Numbered from the stretch's first letter, positions 1 to 11,048 are shown. The stretch is DNA of 39,744 bases from an uncultured Alphaproteobacteria bacterium (GCA_944392315.1 CALXWH010000013.1:1-39744); one strand, 5' to 3'. Notes: generated from the letters alone by a model not told the origin. Made by a program: numbers and translations.

Positions 1-36
1 TGCATATCTTTATTATATCGCCGACTTTTTATTCAT

Positions 37-54
37 CCACCACTAAAGTGGTGG
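37..54 (+). terminator. Stem-loop, possible terminator
   Basis: An 18-base inverted repeat (CCACCACT/AGTGGTGG) is followed by TTTTCT. It probably ends a plus-strand transcript that enters from left of the window. No gene is recognisable in the first 200 bases. Confidence 0.5.
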
Positions 55-90
55 TTTTCTACAAGGCATTAATAAAGAAACATAAGCATA

Positions 91-120
91 AAGCCTCTCA
101 ATTGAGAGGCTTTATTTTTT
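91..120 (+). terminator. Intrinsic terminator
   Basis: A perfect 22-base palindrome (AAGCCTCTCA arm) runs into TTTATTTTTT. This is a classical rho-independent terminator reading rightward. It is the second one within 70 bases, so it closes the unseen upstream unit and insulates it from convergent gyrB. Confidence 0.75.
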
Positions 121-150
121 GTACGAAATAATTAAATAGAGTTTTTACAT

Positions 151-184
151 AAAAAATAAGCGGAGAAGCAAAGCACTTCCCCGC
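151..184 (-). terminator. gyrB terminator
   Basis: Read on the minus strand, GCGGGGAAG pairs with CTTCTCCGC (one G.U pair) around a 7-base loop and is followed by TTATTTTTT. It lies 22 bases past the gyrB stop. Confidence 0.75.
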
Positions 185-206
185 ATTAAGCGTTTTCAAA
201 ATTCTC

Positions 207-2660
<2,454 letters not shown>

Positions 2661-2685
2661 TTATAATAAATTTCAAGCACAATTT

Positions 2686-2713
2686 AATATAGCACATCCG
2701 CAATTTTAACCAA
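2686..2713 (-). promoter_or_regulatory. Candidate gyrB promoter
   Basis: The minus strand shows TTGGTT, 16 bases, then TATATT, about 40 bases upstream of the gyrB start. It is a moderate sigma-70 match in very AT-rich DNA, so chance is possible. Confidence 0.4.
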
Positions 2714-2767
2714 GCAATTTTTACAAAAAAGCCAAGGTTATCCCCTATTTTTTGCATAATATCCAAT

Positions 2768-2793
2768 ACAAAAAAGGAGCCTTAAGGCCCCTT
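2768..2793 (-). terminator. nrd operon terminator
   Basis: On the minus strand AAGGGGCC, loop TTAA, GGCTCCTT is followed by TTTT, 24 bases past the nrdG stop. It ends the nrdD-small protein-nrdG transcript before gyrB. Confidence 0.75.
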
Positions 2794-2816
2794 TTCCTTT
2801 TCTGCAAAATCTAGAT

Positions 2817-3518
2817 TTACTTTCGCACATCAAAGATAGTAAAATTTTCTTTCAAATGCCGCAAAAGCGCCTCATTTTCAACCAACGCCAAACATTGACT
2901 TTCCGTCGTATCCGTATCAGAAGGAACTTTCCGGTATTTTTGCAGATAATACTCCTTAACGCCCATATTTTTCAAAGAGTCGGCAATCTCATAAAGATCT
3001 TGAATTGTTAAAAACCGTGGGTCGCATGTCGTCCGGCATTCAAAAGAAATACCGGAAGCAATAAGTTCGTTTAAGCTTTCTAAAACCTTATCAACATCAC
3101 CCCAACCACCGGTAACAGTTTTATATTTTTCTTTATCAAATGGCGCTTTAATATCAAACCCAACCCAATCAATATGTTTTAACACTTCTCTAAATCTATC
3201 AGGACGATATCCACCCGTATGCATACCAATTTGATAACCTAATGCTTTGACCTCATCAATTGCCGCAATCAAGCCATCTTGCACCAACGGTTCACCACCT
3301 GAAAAAACAACCGCATCAAGGATTCCCTTTCTTTGTTGAAGAAAATCAACAAATTTCTGCCAAACAATATTTGTTTCAGCATGTACATCTTGAAGATGCG
3401 TATTGTGGCAAAAGGGACAACGCCACGGACACCCCTGCATAAAGACAACAGCAGCCATCCTATTAGGAAAATCGACGATACTGAATTTCTCAATACCGCC
3501 GATTTGAATAGGGTTCAT
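2817..3518 (-). CDS. nrdG: Anaerobic ribonucleotide reductase activating protein
   Basis: Radical SAM activase that installs the glycyl radical on class III ribonucleotide reductase using S-adenosylmethionine and a [4Fe-4S] cluster. The cluster motif CPWRCPFC (CX3CX2C) is at residues 30-37. The protein has 233 residues from the ATG chosen here. A GTG two codons upstream (3524) is open, but the ATG sits five bases after GGTGGG. FSGGEP, the SAM-binding glycine motif, and the length fit the longer NrdG2-like group of activases rather than the roughly 155-residue E. coli form. It is the last gene of the nrdD operon, 24 bases after the small glycyl-radical protein that should be its substrate. Confidence 0.93.
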   Translation of the reverse strand: MNPIQIGGIEKFSIVDFPNRMAAVVFMQGCPWRCPFCHNTHLQDVHAETNIVWQKFVDFLQQRKGILDAVVFSGGEPLVQDGLIAAIDEVKALGYQIGMHTGGYRPDRFREVLKHIDWVGFDIKAPFDKEKYKTVTGGWGDVDKVLESLNELIASGISFECRTTCDPRFLTIQDLYEIADSLKNMGVKEYYLQKYRKVPSDTDTTESQCLALVENEALLRHLKENFTIFDVRK

Positions 3519-3542
3519 AAACACCCACCACTAAATAAAGGA

Positions 3543-3776
3543 TTATTCAGCAGCCAAAGCCATTGTATTCTCAGCTCTGCAAACACATTCACGAGCTTCA
3601 CAACCTTTAACAGCCTTTTCCTCGCAGAAGCATAATCTGCTTTTATATTCACCTTTTTTACCAACGTTAAATTCTGTAGTTGGACGAATATACCCCATTA
3701 CTCTGGTATAAACTTCACAACGTTGTCTTTCAGAATCATCCAATTTAACATCATTGATATTAATAATATTGCTCAT
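3543..3776 (-). CDS. Separate glycyl-radical domain of class III RNR
   Basis: A 77-residue protein equivalent to the extreme C-terminus of ordinary NrdD. CEVYTRVMGYIRP followed by FNVGKK is the NrdD glycyl-radical loop, with Gly28 as the expected radical site. After this comes a Cys-rich tail (C49, C51, C59, C64, C66) not usual in NrdD. The open frame reaches an ATG five codons upstream (3791), but GGGAGAGAC directly before the ATG at 3776 sets this start. It lies 28 bases after the nrdD stop, in a different frame with its own ribosome site, so it is not a simple frameshift or read-through. It probably docks on NrdD and is activated by NrdG. Domain assignment is strong; function as a separate subunit is inferred. 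Confidence 0.85.
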   Translation of the reverse strand: MSNIININDVKLDDSERQRCEVYTRVMGYIRPTTEFNVGKKGEYKSRLCFCEEKAVKGCEARECVCRAENTMALAAE

Positions 3777-3804
3777 GTCTCTCCCTTTCATATATTATAC
3801 TATT

Positions 3805-5865
3805 CTACGCTACTTCTTGCTTTTTTGCAAGCATTTTCAACTTTTCTGCCTTTTTTTCTTGATCGCAAATCGGGCAGAACTCATGTTCACCGGCAATATA
3901 TCCATGTTTTGGACAAACCGAGAATGTCGGTGTAATCGTGATATAAGGCAAACGGTAATTAGCCAAAACCTTTTTAATAAAGTCACGACAAACCTTTGCC
4001 GAAGAGATACGTTGGTTCATATAAAGGTGAAGTACTGTACCCCCGGTATACTTAGATTGCAATCTTGCTTGCAAATCTAACGCCTCAAATGGGTCATCGG
4101 TATAACCTACCGGCAATTGAGAAGAGTTTGTGTAGAACGGCGCATCAGGAGTCCCCGCCTGAATAATACCCATATAACGTTTTTTATCTTCTCTTGCAAA
4201 TCTTGTTGTAGCGCCTTCAGCCGGAGTCGCCTCAAGGTTATACATATGACCGGTCTCTTCTTGGAATTTTACTAATCTATCGCGGATAAAGTCTAAGAAC
4301 TTTTCTGCAAAAGCCTGTCCCCAGCTATCTGCAATATTGTGTTCATCATTAGTAAAGTTTCTAATCATTTCATTCATACCATTAACACCAATGGTAGAGA
4401 AGTGATTACGAAGAGTCCCCAAATATCTCTTAGTAAATGGGAACAACCCATTATCAATTAAACGTTGAATAACTTTTCTCTTAATTTCCAAAGAAGTTCT
4501 GGAAATATTCATCAATTCATCAACTCTGGCAAACAAGCCGGCTTCATTTCCTTTGTATACATAACCGAGTCTTGCGCAGTTAATCGTAACAACACCAACA
4601 GAACCAGTCTGTTCAGCAGAACCAAACAATCCGTTTCCACGAGCCAATAATTCTCTCAAATCCAGTTGCAAACGACAGCACATGGAACGAATTTGCCCAG
4701 GCTTCAAAGATGAATTCAAGAAGTTTTGGAAATAAGGCAATCCATATTTTGCAGTCATCTCAAACAACAATTCGGTATTTTCATCTTCCCAAGGAAAATC
4801 CCATGTCATATTATAAGTTGGGATTGGAAAAGTGAACGGACGACCTTTAACATCACCACCCATCATAACCGTGATGTAGGCTTTGTTAATCATAGCCATT
4901 TCTTCTTTCAAATCGCCATAAGTGTAATCCTGTTCAACACCGGCAATAATTGGATGTTGATCGCGCAAATCTTCCGGACAAACCCAGTCAAACGTAAAGT
5001 TTGTAAACGGAGTCTGCGAACCCCAACGAGACGGAACATTCAAGTTATAAATCAACTCTTGCATGCATTGCTCAACTTGTTCATAAGACAACTTATCGTT
5101 TCTGACATAAGGAGCCAAATAAGTATCAACCGATGAAAAAGCTTGAGCACCAGCCCATTCGTTTTGCAAAGTTCCCATAAAGTTAACCATCTGTCCGACA
5201 GCAGAAGAAAGATGCTTCGGAGCACCAGCTTCAACTTTACCAGGTACGCCGTTAAACCCTTCACGCAATAAATTTTTCAAAGACCAACCAGCGCAATAAG
5301 CAGCCAACATACTCAAATCGTGAATATGAATATCACCATTTCTATGAGCTTCTCCAACTTCCGCCGGATAAACATGTGACAACCAATAATTTGCCGTAAC
5401 TTTACCGGATACATTCAAAATCAAACCACCGTTAGAATATCCTTGGTTTGCGTTTTCTTTAATTCTCCAGTCCAGATTCTCCAAATATTCGTTAATAGAA
5501 CTTTCTACATCAATAACGGTCTTGCCGTCCCCACGCATTCTATTTCTTTTATCACGATACAAGATATAAGATTTTGCTGTCTTAAAGTAATTTGAAGAAA
5601 TCAAGACCTGTTCAACAACATCTTGAATATCTTCAACAGATGGTAAAGACTCATCAAATTTATGAGACAAGATTTTCATAACCTGAGCTGTCAAAAGCCA
5701 AGCATCATTGTTATCAAACTCATTTGTAATTTCACCGGCTCTTAAAATTGCATTATAGATTTTATCACCGTCAAAATCAGCCAGAGTGCCATCTCTTTTT
5801 GTTATACTTTTAAACGGCATTTTATATTTTTTAGCCGTGGGCATTTGCAACTCGTTATTTGCCAT
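3805..5865 (-). CDS. nrdD: Anaerobic ribonucleoside-triphosphate reductase, catalytic part
   Basis: Large subunit of class III RNR, which makes dNTPs without oxygen. It has 686 residues from this start. An ATP-cone (KSITKRDGTLADFDGDKI) occupies roughly residues 15-105, followed by the ten-stranded barrel with the YCAGW and CCRLQLDLREL cysteine segments. The Zn region near the end is CPKHG...CPIC (C651, C664, C667). It then stops without the RVxGY glycyl-radical loop, which is carried by the next gene. The open frame extends 43 codons further upstream, but that part is not NrdD-like, contains the NrdR-like boxes, and is preceded by no better ribosome site. GAAGGGA precedes the ATG at 5865. First gene of the nrd operon. 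Confidence 0.95.
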   Translation of the reverse strand: MANNELQMPTAKKYKMPFKSITKRDGTLADFDGDKIYNAILRAGEITNEFDNNDAWLLTAQVMKILSHKFDESLPSVEDIQDVVEQVLISSNYFKTAKSYILYRDKRNRMRGDGKTVIDVESSINEYLENLDWRIKENANQGYSNGGLILNVSGKVTANYWLSHVYPAEVGEAHRNGDIHIHDLSMLAAYCAGWSLKNLLREGFNGVPGKVEAGAPKHLSSAVGQMVNFMGTLQNEWAGAQAFSSVDTYLAPYVRNDKLSYEQVEQCMQELIYNLNVPSRWGSQTPFTNFTFDWVCPEDLRDQHPIIAGVEQDYTYGDLKEEMAMINKAYITVMMGGDVKGRPFTFPIPTYNMTWDFPWEDENTELLFEMTAKYGLPYFQNFLNSSLKPGQIRSMCCRLQLDLRELLARGNGLFGSAEQTGSVGVVTINCARLGYVYKGNEAGLFARVDELMNISRTSLEIKRKVIQRLIDNGLFPFTKRYLGTLRNHFSTIGVNGMNEMIRNFTNDEHNIADSWGQAFAEKFLDFIRDRLVKFQEETGHMYNLEATPAEGATTRFAREDKKRYMGIIQAGTPDAPFYTNSSQLPVGYTDDPFEALDLQARLQSKYTGGTVLHLYMNQRISSAKVCRDFIKKVLANYRLPYITITPTFSVCPKHGYIAGEHEFCPICDQEKKAEKLKMLAKKQEVA

Positions 5866-5926
5866 TTTTTTATTATTCCCTTCTCTCTTAAATATAAAAA
5901 GTTCATTTCCCGACTTTATGAGTACC

Positions 5927-5975
5927 CTACTACATATTGTATTAAAAAACAGTAAAGACACACTAGATATTGTAA
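5927..5975 (-). promoter_or_regulatory. Tandem NrdR-like boxes upstream of nrdD
   Basis: Two near-palindromes, ctactacatattgtat (5927-5942) and acactagatattgtaa (5960-5975), match about 12 and 13 of 16 positions of the NrdR consensus acaCwAtATaTwGtgt. They start 33 bases apart, about three helical turns, the usual arrangement for NrdR. A possible minus-strand promoter (TTGGAC at 5994-5989, CAATAT at 5972-5967) overlaps the distal box. A second candidate lies further upstream (TTGTCA at 6040-6035, TATGAT at 6018-6013). Repression of nrdD by NrdR when dATP is high is inferred. Confidence 0.7.
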
Positions 5976-6198
5976 AAATACTTTTAAAGTCCAAAATTCA
6001 ACAACTGTCATCATCATAAAAAAAACATCTTTTTTGACAAGGTTTTCATCCCTCATTTTTTTTAAATTTTCATATCATACTAAAATTAAAACGATTTTTT
6101 TTTTTTAAAAGGTCAATAACCCCCCCTCCAATATCTTTAAAGATGTTACTAACAGCTTTTTAAAATCTTTTTTCTCTTATTTTTTTCATTAAAAAAGG
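5976..6198. other. AT-rich divergent intergenic region
   Basis: Between nrdD and the HAD gene. Apart from the promoter candidates and NrdR-like boxes, it holds long A and T runs, a C7 run near 6121, and a short inverted repeat ATCTTTAAAGAT near 6132. I see no gene or structured RNA. Confidence 0.5.
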
Positions 6199-6227
6199 TT
6201 GACCTAAAATATATCAAACTATATGAT
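6199..6227 (+). promoter_or_regulatory. Sigma-70-type promoter
   Basis: TTGACC and TATGAT are separated by 17 bases, a near-consensus promoter. Transcription would start near 6234, about 27 bases before the TTG start of the HAD gene. Confidence 0.75.
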
Positions 6228-6260
6228 ACTCGTCGGGTAAAATTTTAGGGAGTACAAGAA

Positions 6261-6929
6261 TTGCGTAAAACCATAATTTGGGATTTAGATAACACCCTTT
6301 ATTTTGAAACGGAAGAATACAAAAATAAATTAAATGAGGCAACCGCTGCGGCTGCCATTAAAGAGTTTAACGTACCATTAGATTTCAAAGAAGCCACGGC
6401 AAAAGTCAAAGAGTCGTACGCAACATATAGAGACGGATTAGAAATATTCGCCCGCGAATATGGTATTCCGCATAAAGAATTATACAAATCCTACCACAAC
6501 TATAAAAGTGATTTAGTAAAAACCATCTCTCCATATGAAGGATTGCTTGAAAATCTGCAAAGTCTGCAATGCCCGCAATATGTATTTTCAACCTCATCCA
6601 AAGACATTTGTGAAAAAATTCTAAAACACATTGGCTTATATGATTTCTTTAAAGACCGGTTCTACTCTGTAGAAGATTTTGACGTATATAAAAAGAATGA
6701 AAGTTCCGACGTATACAAAAAACTATGTGAAAGAATAGGCGTCAAACCGGAAGAATGCATTTTTGTAGACGATAGTTATTCTAACTTAGATTTTGCCAAA
6801 CAATGCGGTATGACAACTATCCGCATCTACTACGGAAACAATTCTGCAAAAGATATGCAATTTATAGATTCGGCATATAAAGGAATTGAAGAATGTATTG
6901 CCGGTCTAAAAAAAGAATATAATTGTTAA
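6261..6929 (+). CDS. HAD-family hydrolase, pyrimidine 5'-nucleotidase-like
   Basis: 222-residue haloacid-dehalogenase-superfamily phosphatase. Motif I is WDLDNTLYF (nucleophile D8, acid D10), motif II the FSTSS segment, motif III lies around KKNESSDVYKK, and motif IV is FVDDSYSN. A helical cap sits between motifs I and II. The overall pattern resembles the Sdt1/Phm8 type pyrimidine nucleotidases, though substrate cannot be read from sequence. The start codon is TTG, eight bases after AGGGAG; no ATG lies nearby. Monocistronic, with its own strong promoter and terminator. Confidence 0.85.
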   Translation: MRKTIIWDLDNTLYFETEEYKNKLNEATAAAAIKEFNVPLDFKEATAKVKESYATYRDGLEIFAREYGIPHKELYKSYHNYKSDLVKTISPYEGLLENLQSLQCPQYVFSTSSKDICEKILKHIGLYDFFKDRFYSVEDFDVYKKNESSDVYKKLCERIGVKPEECIFVDDSYSNLDFAKQCGMTTIRIYYGNNSAKDMQFIDSAYKGIEECIAGLKKEYNC

Positions 6930-6933
6930 AAAC

Positions 6934-6956
6934 AAAGCCGCTAATTAGCGGCTTTT
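6934..6956. terminator. Bidirectional terminator
   Basis: The perfect palindrome GCCGCTAATTAGCGGC is flanked by AAA and TTTT. It serves the HAD gene, and possibly also the convergent gene that ends at 6965. Confidence 0.75.
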
Positions 6957-6964
6957 ATAATTCC

Positions 6965-7678
6965 TTATTTTTTATCAAATTTTTCACAAAGTTTATTTTC
7001 TAAAATATATTGCTCGGCAGAATCTAATTTTACCTGTTCATCTTCCACTTCTTGACGCCACCGCTCCACTTTTTGCTGCAAAACCTGCAAATAAGCCACA
7101 TTAAGCTCTTTAGCCACAATATCTGCTCGTTGCCCGGGTGCAACAATTTTTACCCCAACCGTTTCAAAGAGTCCATCAGCCGTTTTCTTAAGCTCTGGCA
7201 AAAAATAATCCAACGCTTCAATATAAATTTGCATATGCGTTTTTTCATGTTTTAAAGCAACCTCATATAAGCACGAGTCTTTTTCCAAATCCTTCAAAAT
7301 ATAAATTGTCGGCGTATAATACCCAAGATGCGTTTCAATACGTTCAGGATAAACACACTCATAACCATGACTAATTTCAATTTGTCCGACAGACATGTTA
7401 AAATTAAATCCATCACGAACCTTCGTCAGTCCAATCGGAATAAAGTCATCTGGAACTTTTCTTCCGTTCTCCTCATATTGTTTGATTGTCTCGCGTCTAA
7501 GGTATTCTTTACCTTTTGTATAGTTATATCGCAATTTTCCATAAGAAGACGTTACCTCAACCTGAGGCTTATCAATAACACTCAAACATTCTTCCTTATA
7601 GCGCTGCAAATCATCTGCTGCTGTTGCATTATTTACTAAAGTTCCCACAAAAATTAAGGCAAAAAAAACTTTTTTCAT
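6965..7678 (-). CDS. Secreted protein with HExxH motif
   Basis: 237 residues with a clean N-terminal signal peptide (hydrophobic core, then NNATAADD, cleavage likely after A20 or A21). The middle contains KHEKTHMQIY, an HExxH motif at residues 144-148 in a predicted helix, which suggests a zinc metallopeptidase of the periplasm. The C-terminal third is helical and charged. Three other Cys could form disulfides. I cannot assign a named peptidase family; the arrangement recalls secreted DUF922-type proteases but this is a guess. GGGAG precedes the ATG. It is divergent from the next gene, with only 43 bases between the starts. Confidence 0.6.
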   Translation of the reverse strand: MKKVFFALIFVGTLVNNATAADDLQRYKEECLSVIDKPQVEVTSSYGKLRYNYTKGKEYLRRETIKQYEENGRKVPDDFIPIGLTKVRDGFNFNMSVGQIEISHGYECVYPERIETHLGYYTPTIYILKDLEKDSCLYEVALKHEKTHMQIYIEALDYFLPELKKTADGLFETVGVKIVAPGQRADIVAKELNVAYLQVLQQKVERWRQEVEDEQVKLDSAEQYILENKLCEKFDKK

Positions 7679-7721
7679 CTATACTCCCTCACAAAGCCAC
7701 ACCATTAACGGAGAAGTCTTT

Positions 7722-8519
7722 ATGAAATACATATACACGATTAGCATAATCTTGTCCAGTTTTTTTATCTACACCAAAGGATGGTCTCAAACTTCTGCGC
7801 AACAATATGCTTTTTTCATTCCGGGAGGGGCTTTCCAACAAAACCAACAAGTACAAGACATTCGTTTAATGCGTCCGCGCTATGCCAAAACTGAAGAAGC
7901 TGAAAGTAATGAAAAGGAAACAACAACTTCATCATCAACCAACACATATTCTCAAGATTTAAGCTCTGAAAGCATAAGCACAAACGCCCAAACGCACCAA
8001 ATTTCAACAAGAAAGAAGGCCTCTCGTACATCTTCAAGCAAACGAAACATTTCAACGCTCCCTCTTCCAAACAGAGTCGTAGAATCTGCCCCAATAAATA
8101 ATTACCAACAAGAGCCATCTTCTGCAACAAGAGAAACAACCGGAGCCACTACAATCGTCTTTCAAGATGAACAACAAACAAACACCGACAATAAAACACT
8201 GCCACCTGTTTCTCAAGAAGTCACTCAAAAATTAGAGCAATATCAACTAGAAGAAAATACCAAACTTTCCACGCCTCAAGAAAAACAGCCCCCAAAATCA
8301 CAACTCTCTGATATTGAACAGCTCAAACAGAAGAGTCTCTCTTCGCTGCTCGCAAACATTCCATATCCAGATTCTAGCCAACCTAAATTTAAGCAGCTAT
8401 ATCCATACTATGGCTTAGAGCTTAGAGTCTATCAGCGCCGCGGCAAATTTCCGTCCAATCGTGAACAAGAGGAGTCTTTAGCCAAAGCTAATTCCATCAA
8501 ACGCTTTGACGTCAAATAA
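7722..8519 (+). CDS. Secreted low-complexity protein, unknown function
   Basis: 265 residues beginning with a signal peptide (IYTISIILSSFFIYTKGWSQ). The centre, residues about 55-200, is rich in Ser, Thr, Gln and Glu and probably disordered. The last 50 residues (LYPYYGLELRVYQRRGKFPS) look more ordered and may be the functional part. GGAG lies eight bases before the ATG. I do not recognise a family. It shares the short divergent intergenic space with the HExxH protein, so the two may be co-regulated. Confidence 0.6.
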   Translation: MKYIYTISIILSSFFIYTKGWSQTSAQQYAFFIPGGAFQQNQQVQDIRLMRPRYAKTEEAESNEKETTTSSSTNTYSQDLSSESISTNAQTHQISTRKKASRTSSSKRNISTLPLPNRVVESAPINNYQQEPSSATRETTGATTIVFQDEQQTNTDNKTLPPVSQEVTQKLEQYQLEENTKLSTPQEKQPPKSQLSDIEQLKQKSLSSLLANIPYPDSSQPKFKQLYPYYGLELRVYQRRGKFPSNREQEESLAKANSIKRFDVK

Positions 8520-8549
8520 AAAATAAGCGGTCCGCTAAAAACAAACCGC
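8517..8549 (-). terminator. lepA terminator
   Basis: On the minus strand GCGGTTTG pairs with CGGACCGC (two G.U pairs) around TTTTTAG and is followed by TTATTTTTTATTT. It lies 12 bases past the lepA stop. Confidence 0.7.
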
Positions 8550-8561
8550 CTATCAAAATCA

Positions 8562-10364
8562 TCAATCATCACCGATGCGTAGCGCTTCAATAAAGGCCGA
8601 TTGAGGCACTTCCACTTTACCAAATTGCCGCATTCTTTGTTTACCTTTTTTCTGCTTATCCAAAAGCTTACGTTTACGCGTAACGTCACCACCATAACAT
8701 TTTGCCGTAACATCTTTACGCATAGCAGAAATAGTTTCACGCGCAACCACACGCCCGCCAATCGCCGCCTGAATCGGAATCTTAAATAAGTGCCTTGGAA
8801 TTAAATCTTTCAATCTCTCACAGATTTGCCGCCCTCTGGATTCGGCTTCACTACGATGGCACAAAAACGCCAAGGCATCCACAGGTTCTTCGTTAATAAG
8901 GATTTGTACTTTAACCAAATCTGCCTGCTCATAACCAATAACTTCATAATCAAAGCTGGCATAACCACTCGTAATTGACTTTAACCGATCATAAAAATCA
9001 AACACAATCTCATTAAGCGGAATTCTATAAACAACCATAGCTCTGGAACCGACATAGGTGAGTTCTTGTTGAACGCCGCGACGCTCCGTACAAAGTTTCA
9101 AAACAGCGCCTAAATATGTATCCGGCACCAAAATTGTCGCCCTAACCATCGGCTCCTCTATAGAGGCAACCGTAGATAAATCCGGCATATCTGCAGGATT
9201 ATGCAACATAATCGTTTCCCCTTTGGTCAAATTGATTTTATAGGCAACCGACGGAGCCGTAGTAATAATATCCAAATCAAATTCGCGACCGATTCTTTCT
9301 TGAATAATTTCCATATGCAACAGCCCCAAGAAACCGCATCTAAAGCCGAGTCCCAAAGCTGCCGAATTTTCATTTTGATAGTCAATACTGGCGTCATTAA
9401 GTTTCAATTTTGCCAAAGCATCTTTCAAAGCTTCATATTGGCTGCTATCCACCGGAAAGATAGAACAGAACACAACCGGAACCGACGGCTTAAATCCGGG
9501 CAAAGCATGTTCACAAGGTCTTTTATTATCCGTTATCGTATCCCCAACACGACAATCCCCTACGCTTTTAATACTAGCCGTAATATAGCCGACTTCCCCC
9601 GCAGAAAGTTCATCACATTCCTGCATTTTAGGCGTAAAGAAGCCTAACCGATCAACTGTATAAGTTGCATTGTTGCTCATCATGCGAATAGTTTGTTTTT
9701 TACGCAAAACACCATCTTTAATCCGCACCAAGATGACCACACCCAGATAAGAATCATACCAGCTATCAATCAATAACGCTTTCAAAGGCGCATCCACATC
9801 ACCTTGCGGCGCCGGCAAATGATGCACAATAGCCTCTAATAAATTATCAATTCCAAACCCTGTCTTACCGGAAGTTTCAATCGCACCACTGGCATCAATT
9901 CCGATAACATCTTCAATTTGACTTTTAACTTTTTCAACGTCAGCCGATGGCAAATCAACTTTATTAAGAGCCGGAACAATTTCATGATTATTTTCAATAG
10001 CCAAATAAACATTGGCAAGCGTTTGCGCCTCAACCCCTTGCGTCGCATCAACCACTAAGACGGAACCTTCACAAGCGGCCAATGAGCGAGAAACTTCATA
10101 AGAAAAGTCCACATGACCCGGCGTATCAATCAGATTAAGCATATATTCTTGCCCATCTTTAGCAACATATTTCAACCGAACGGTTTGCGCTTTAATAGTA
10201 ATACCGCGTTCCCGTTCAATATCCATAGAGTCCAAAACCTGCTCTGTCATTTCGCGCCGTTCCAAACCACCGCAGCGCTCAATAATTCTATCGGCAATCG
10301 TAGACTTACCATGGTCAATATGGGCAATAATTGCAAAATTTCTGATTTTTGCCAAATCCTGCAT
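8562..10364 (-). CDS. lepA: Elongation factor 4 (LepA)
   Basis: Ribosome-associated translational GTPase. The 600 residues equal the family length. G1 AHIDHGKST, the switch region [11 protein letters not shown]3 DTPGHVDF and G4 NKVD are intact. The EF-4-specific C-terminal domain is present, ending in [19 protein letters not shown] and [16 protein letters not shown] lies seven or eight bases before the ATG. Apparently monocistronic. Identification is secure. Confidence 0.98.
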   Translation of the reverse strand: MQDLAKIRNFAIIAHIDHGKSTIADRIIERCGGLERREMTEQVLDSMDIERERGITIKAQTVRLKYVAKDGQEYMLNLIDTPGHVDFSYEVSRSLAACEGSVLVVDATQGVEAQTLANVYLAIENNHEIVPALNKVDLPSADVEKVKSQIEDVIGIDASGAIETSGKTGFGIDNLLEAIVHHLPAPQGDVDAPLKALLIDSWYDSYLGVVILVRIKDGVLRKKQTIRMMSNNATYTVDRLGFFTPKMQECDELSAGEVGYITASIKSVGDCRVGDTITDNKRPCEHALPGFKPSVPVVFCSIFPVDSSQYEALKDALAKLKLNDASIDYQNENSAALGLGFRCGFLGLLHMEIIQERIGREFDLDIITTAPSVAYKINLTKGETIMLHNPADMPDLSTVASIEEPMVRATILVPDTYLGAVLKLCTERRGVQQELTYVGSRAMVVYRIPLNEIVFDFYDRLKSITSGYASFDYEVIGYEQADLVKVQILINEEPVDALAFLCHRSEAESRGRQICERLKDLIPRHLFKIPIQAAIGGRVVARETISAMRKDVTAKCYGGDVTRKRKLLDKQKKGKQRMRQFGKVEVPQSAFIEALRIGDD

Positions 10365-10450
10365 AACATTATCCTTAAAAACAATTACAAACTTATATCT
10401 GTCATAAAGTAAATTTTAACGGAACGCAACAGATTTTAAACACTTTACTG

Positions 10451-10479
10451 TTGCAAGTCAGACAAAACTATGCTTAAAT
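10451..10479 (+). promoter_or_regulatory. Candidate promoter for the 10.5-kb GNAT gene
   Basis: TTGCAA, 17 bases, TTAAAT, with the -10 about 40 bases before the start codon. Weak match. Confidence 0.35.
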
Positions 10480-10519
10480 AGAACACAATAAAATTATTCT
10501 GAACAGCATGGAGGTTGCA

Positions 10520-10957
10520 ATGATTAAATTTATAGACATAGAATTCGGTTCCAGTCGTTATCAGGAACTGTTGGATTTACGTTATCGCATTTTATTGCAA
10601 CCGTTGGGATTAAAATTTCTAGATTCCTTTCGTGAAGAAGAAGCAAGTTTTCTGCACATTGGCTGTATAGATTCTGTAAGTGATAAATTAATCGGCGGCT
10701 TAATTATGGTTCCGCTGGATAATGAAGAAATCAGAATCATGCAAGTAGCCGTAGATATTGTCCATCAAGGTGAAGGTATTGGTAAAAAATTAATTGAATA
10801 TGCCGAAAAAACCGCCAAAGAAATCGGATACACCACAATGGTTATGCACGCCATGCTTTCCGTTGTAGGGTTTTATGAAAAGCTTGGGTTTAAGCAAGAT
10901 GGCGATTTGTTTGAAGAAAAAGGTATCAACTTTATCCGCATGGTTAAAAAGCTCTAA
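10520..10957 (+). CDS. GNAT-family N-acetyltransferase
   Basis: 145-residue single-domain GNAT that uses acetyl-CoA. Motif A is MQVAVDIVHQGEGIGKKLIEYAE with the Q/R-x-x-G-x-G/A pyrophosphate loop (QGEGIG). The VGFYEKLGFK motif B is also clear. The open frame begins at 10508, but GGAGG at 10510-10514 marks the ATG at 10520 as the start. Acceptor substrate unknown. Monocistronic, with a terminator just downstream. Confidence 0.85.
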   Translation: MIKFIDIEFGSSRYQELLDLRYRILLQPLGLKFLDSFREEEASFLHIGCIDSVSDKLIGGLIMVPLDNEEIRIMQVAVDIVHQGEGIGKKLIEYAEKTAKEIGYTTMVMHAMLSVVGFYEKLGFKQDGDLFEEKGINFIRMVKKL

Positions 10958-10978
10958 GATAAAGATAAAAATACAAAA

Positions 10979-11007
10979 GAAACCCTCCAACCTAGCTGGA
11001 GGGTTTC
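10979..11007. terminator. Terminator of GNAT gene
   Basis: A perfect 11-base stem (GAAACCCTCCA/TGGAGGGTTTC) around a 7-base loop, followed by TTATTA on the plus strand and TTTTGTATTTTT on the minus strand. Confidence 0.7.
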
Positions 11008-11014
11008 TTATTAC

Positions 11015-11040
11015 AAAAAATAAAAGCCGCATTTCGCGGC
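11015..11040 (-). terminator. Terminator of DUF2066/AI-2E operon
   Basis: On the minus strand GCCGC, loop GAAAT, GCGGC, then TTTTATTTTTT, nine bases past the permease stop. Confidence 0.75.
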
Positions 11041-11048
11041 CTTTATTT

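Noticed and set aside
3521..3994. nrdD and the small downstream frame as one gene broken by a frameshift
   Set aside because: The small frame has its own ATG after GGGAGAGAC and the two are separated by a non-coding stretch of 28 bases, so separate translation is the simpler reading. A sequencing error cannot be fully excluded.
5866..5994. N-terminal extension of nrdD
   Set aside because: The 43 extra codons are hydrophobic and not NrdD-like, overlap the NrdR-like boxes, and lie before a plausible ribosome site for the inner ATG.
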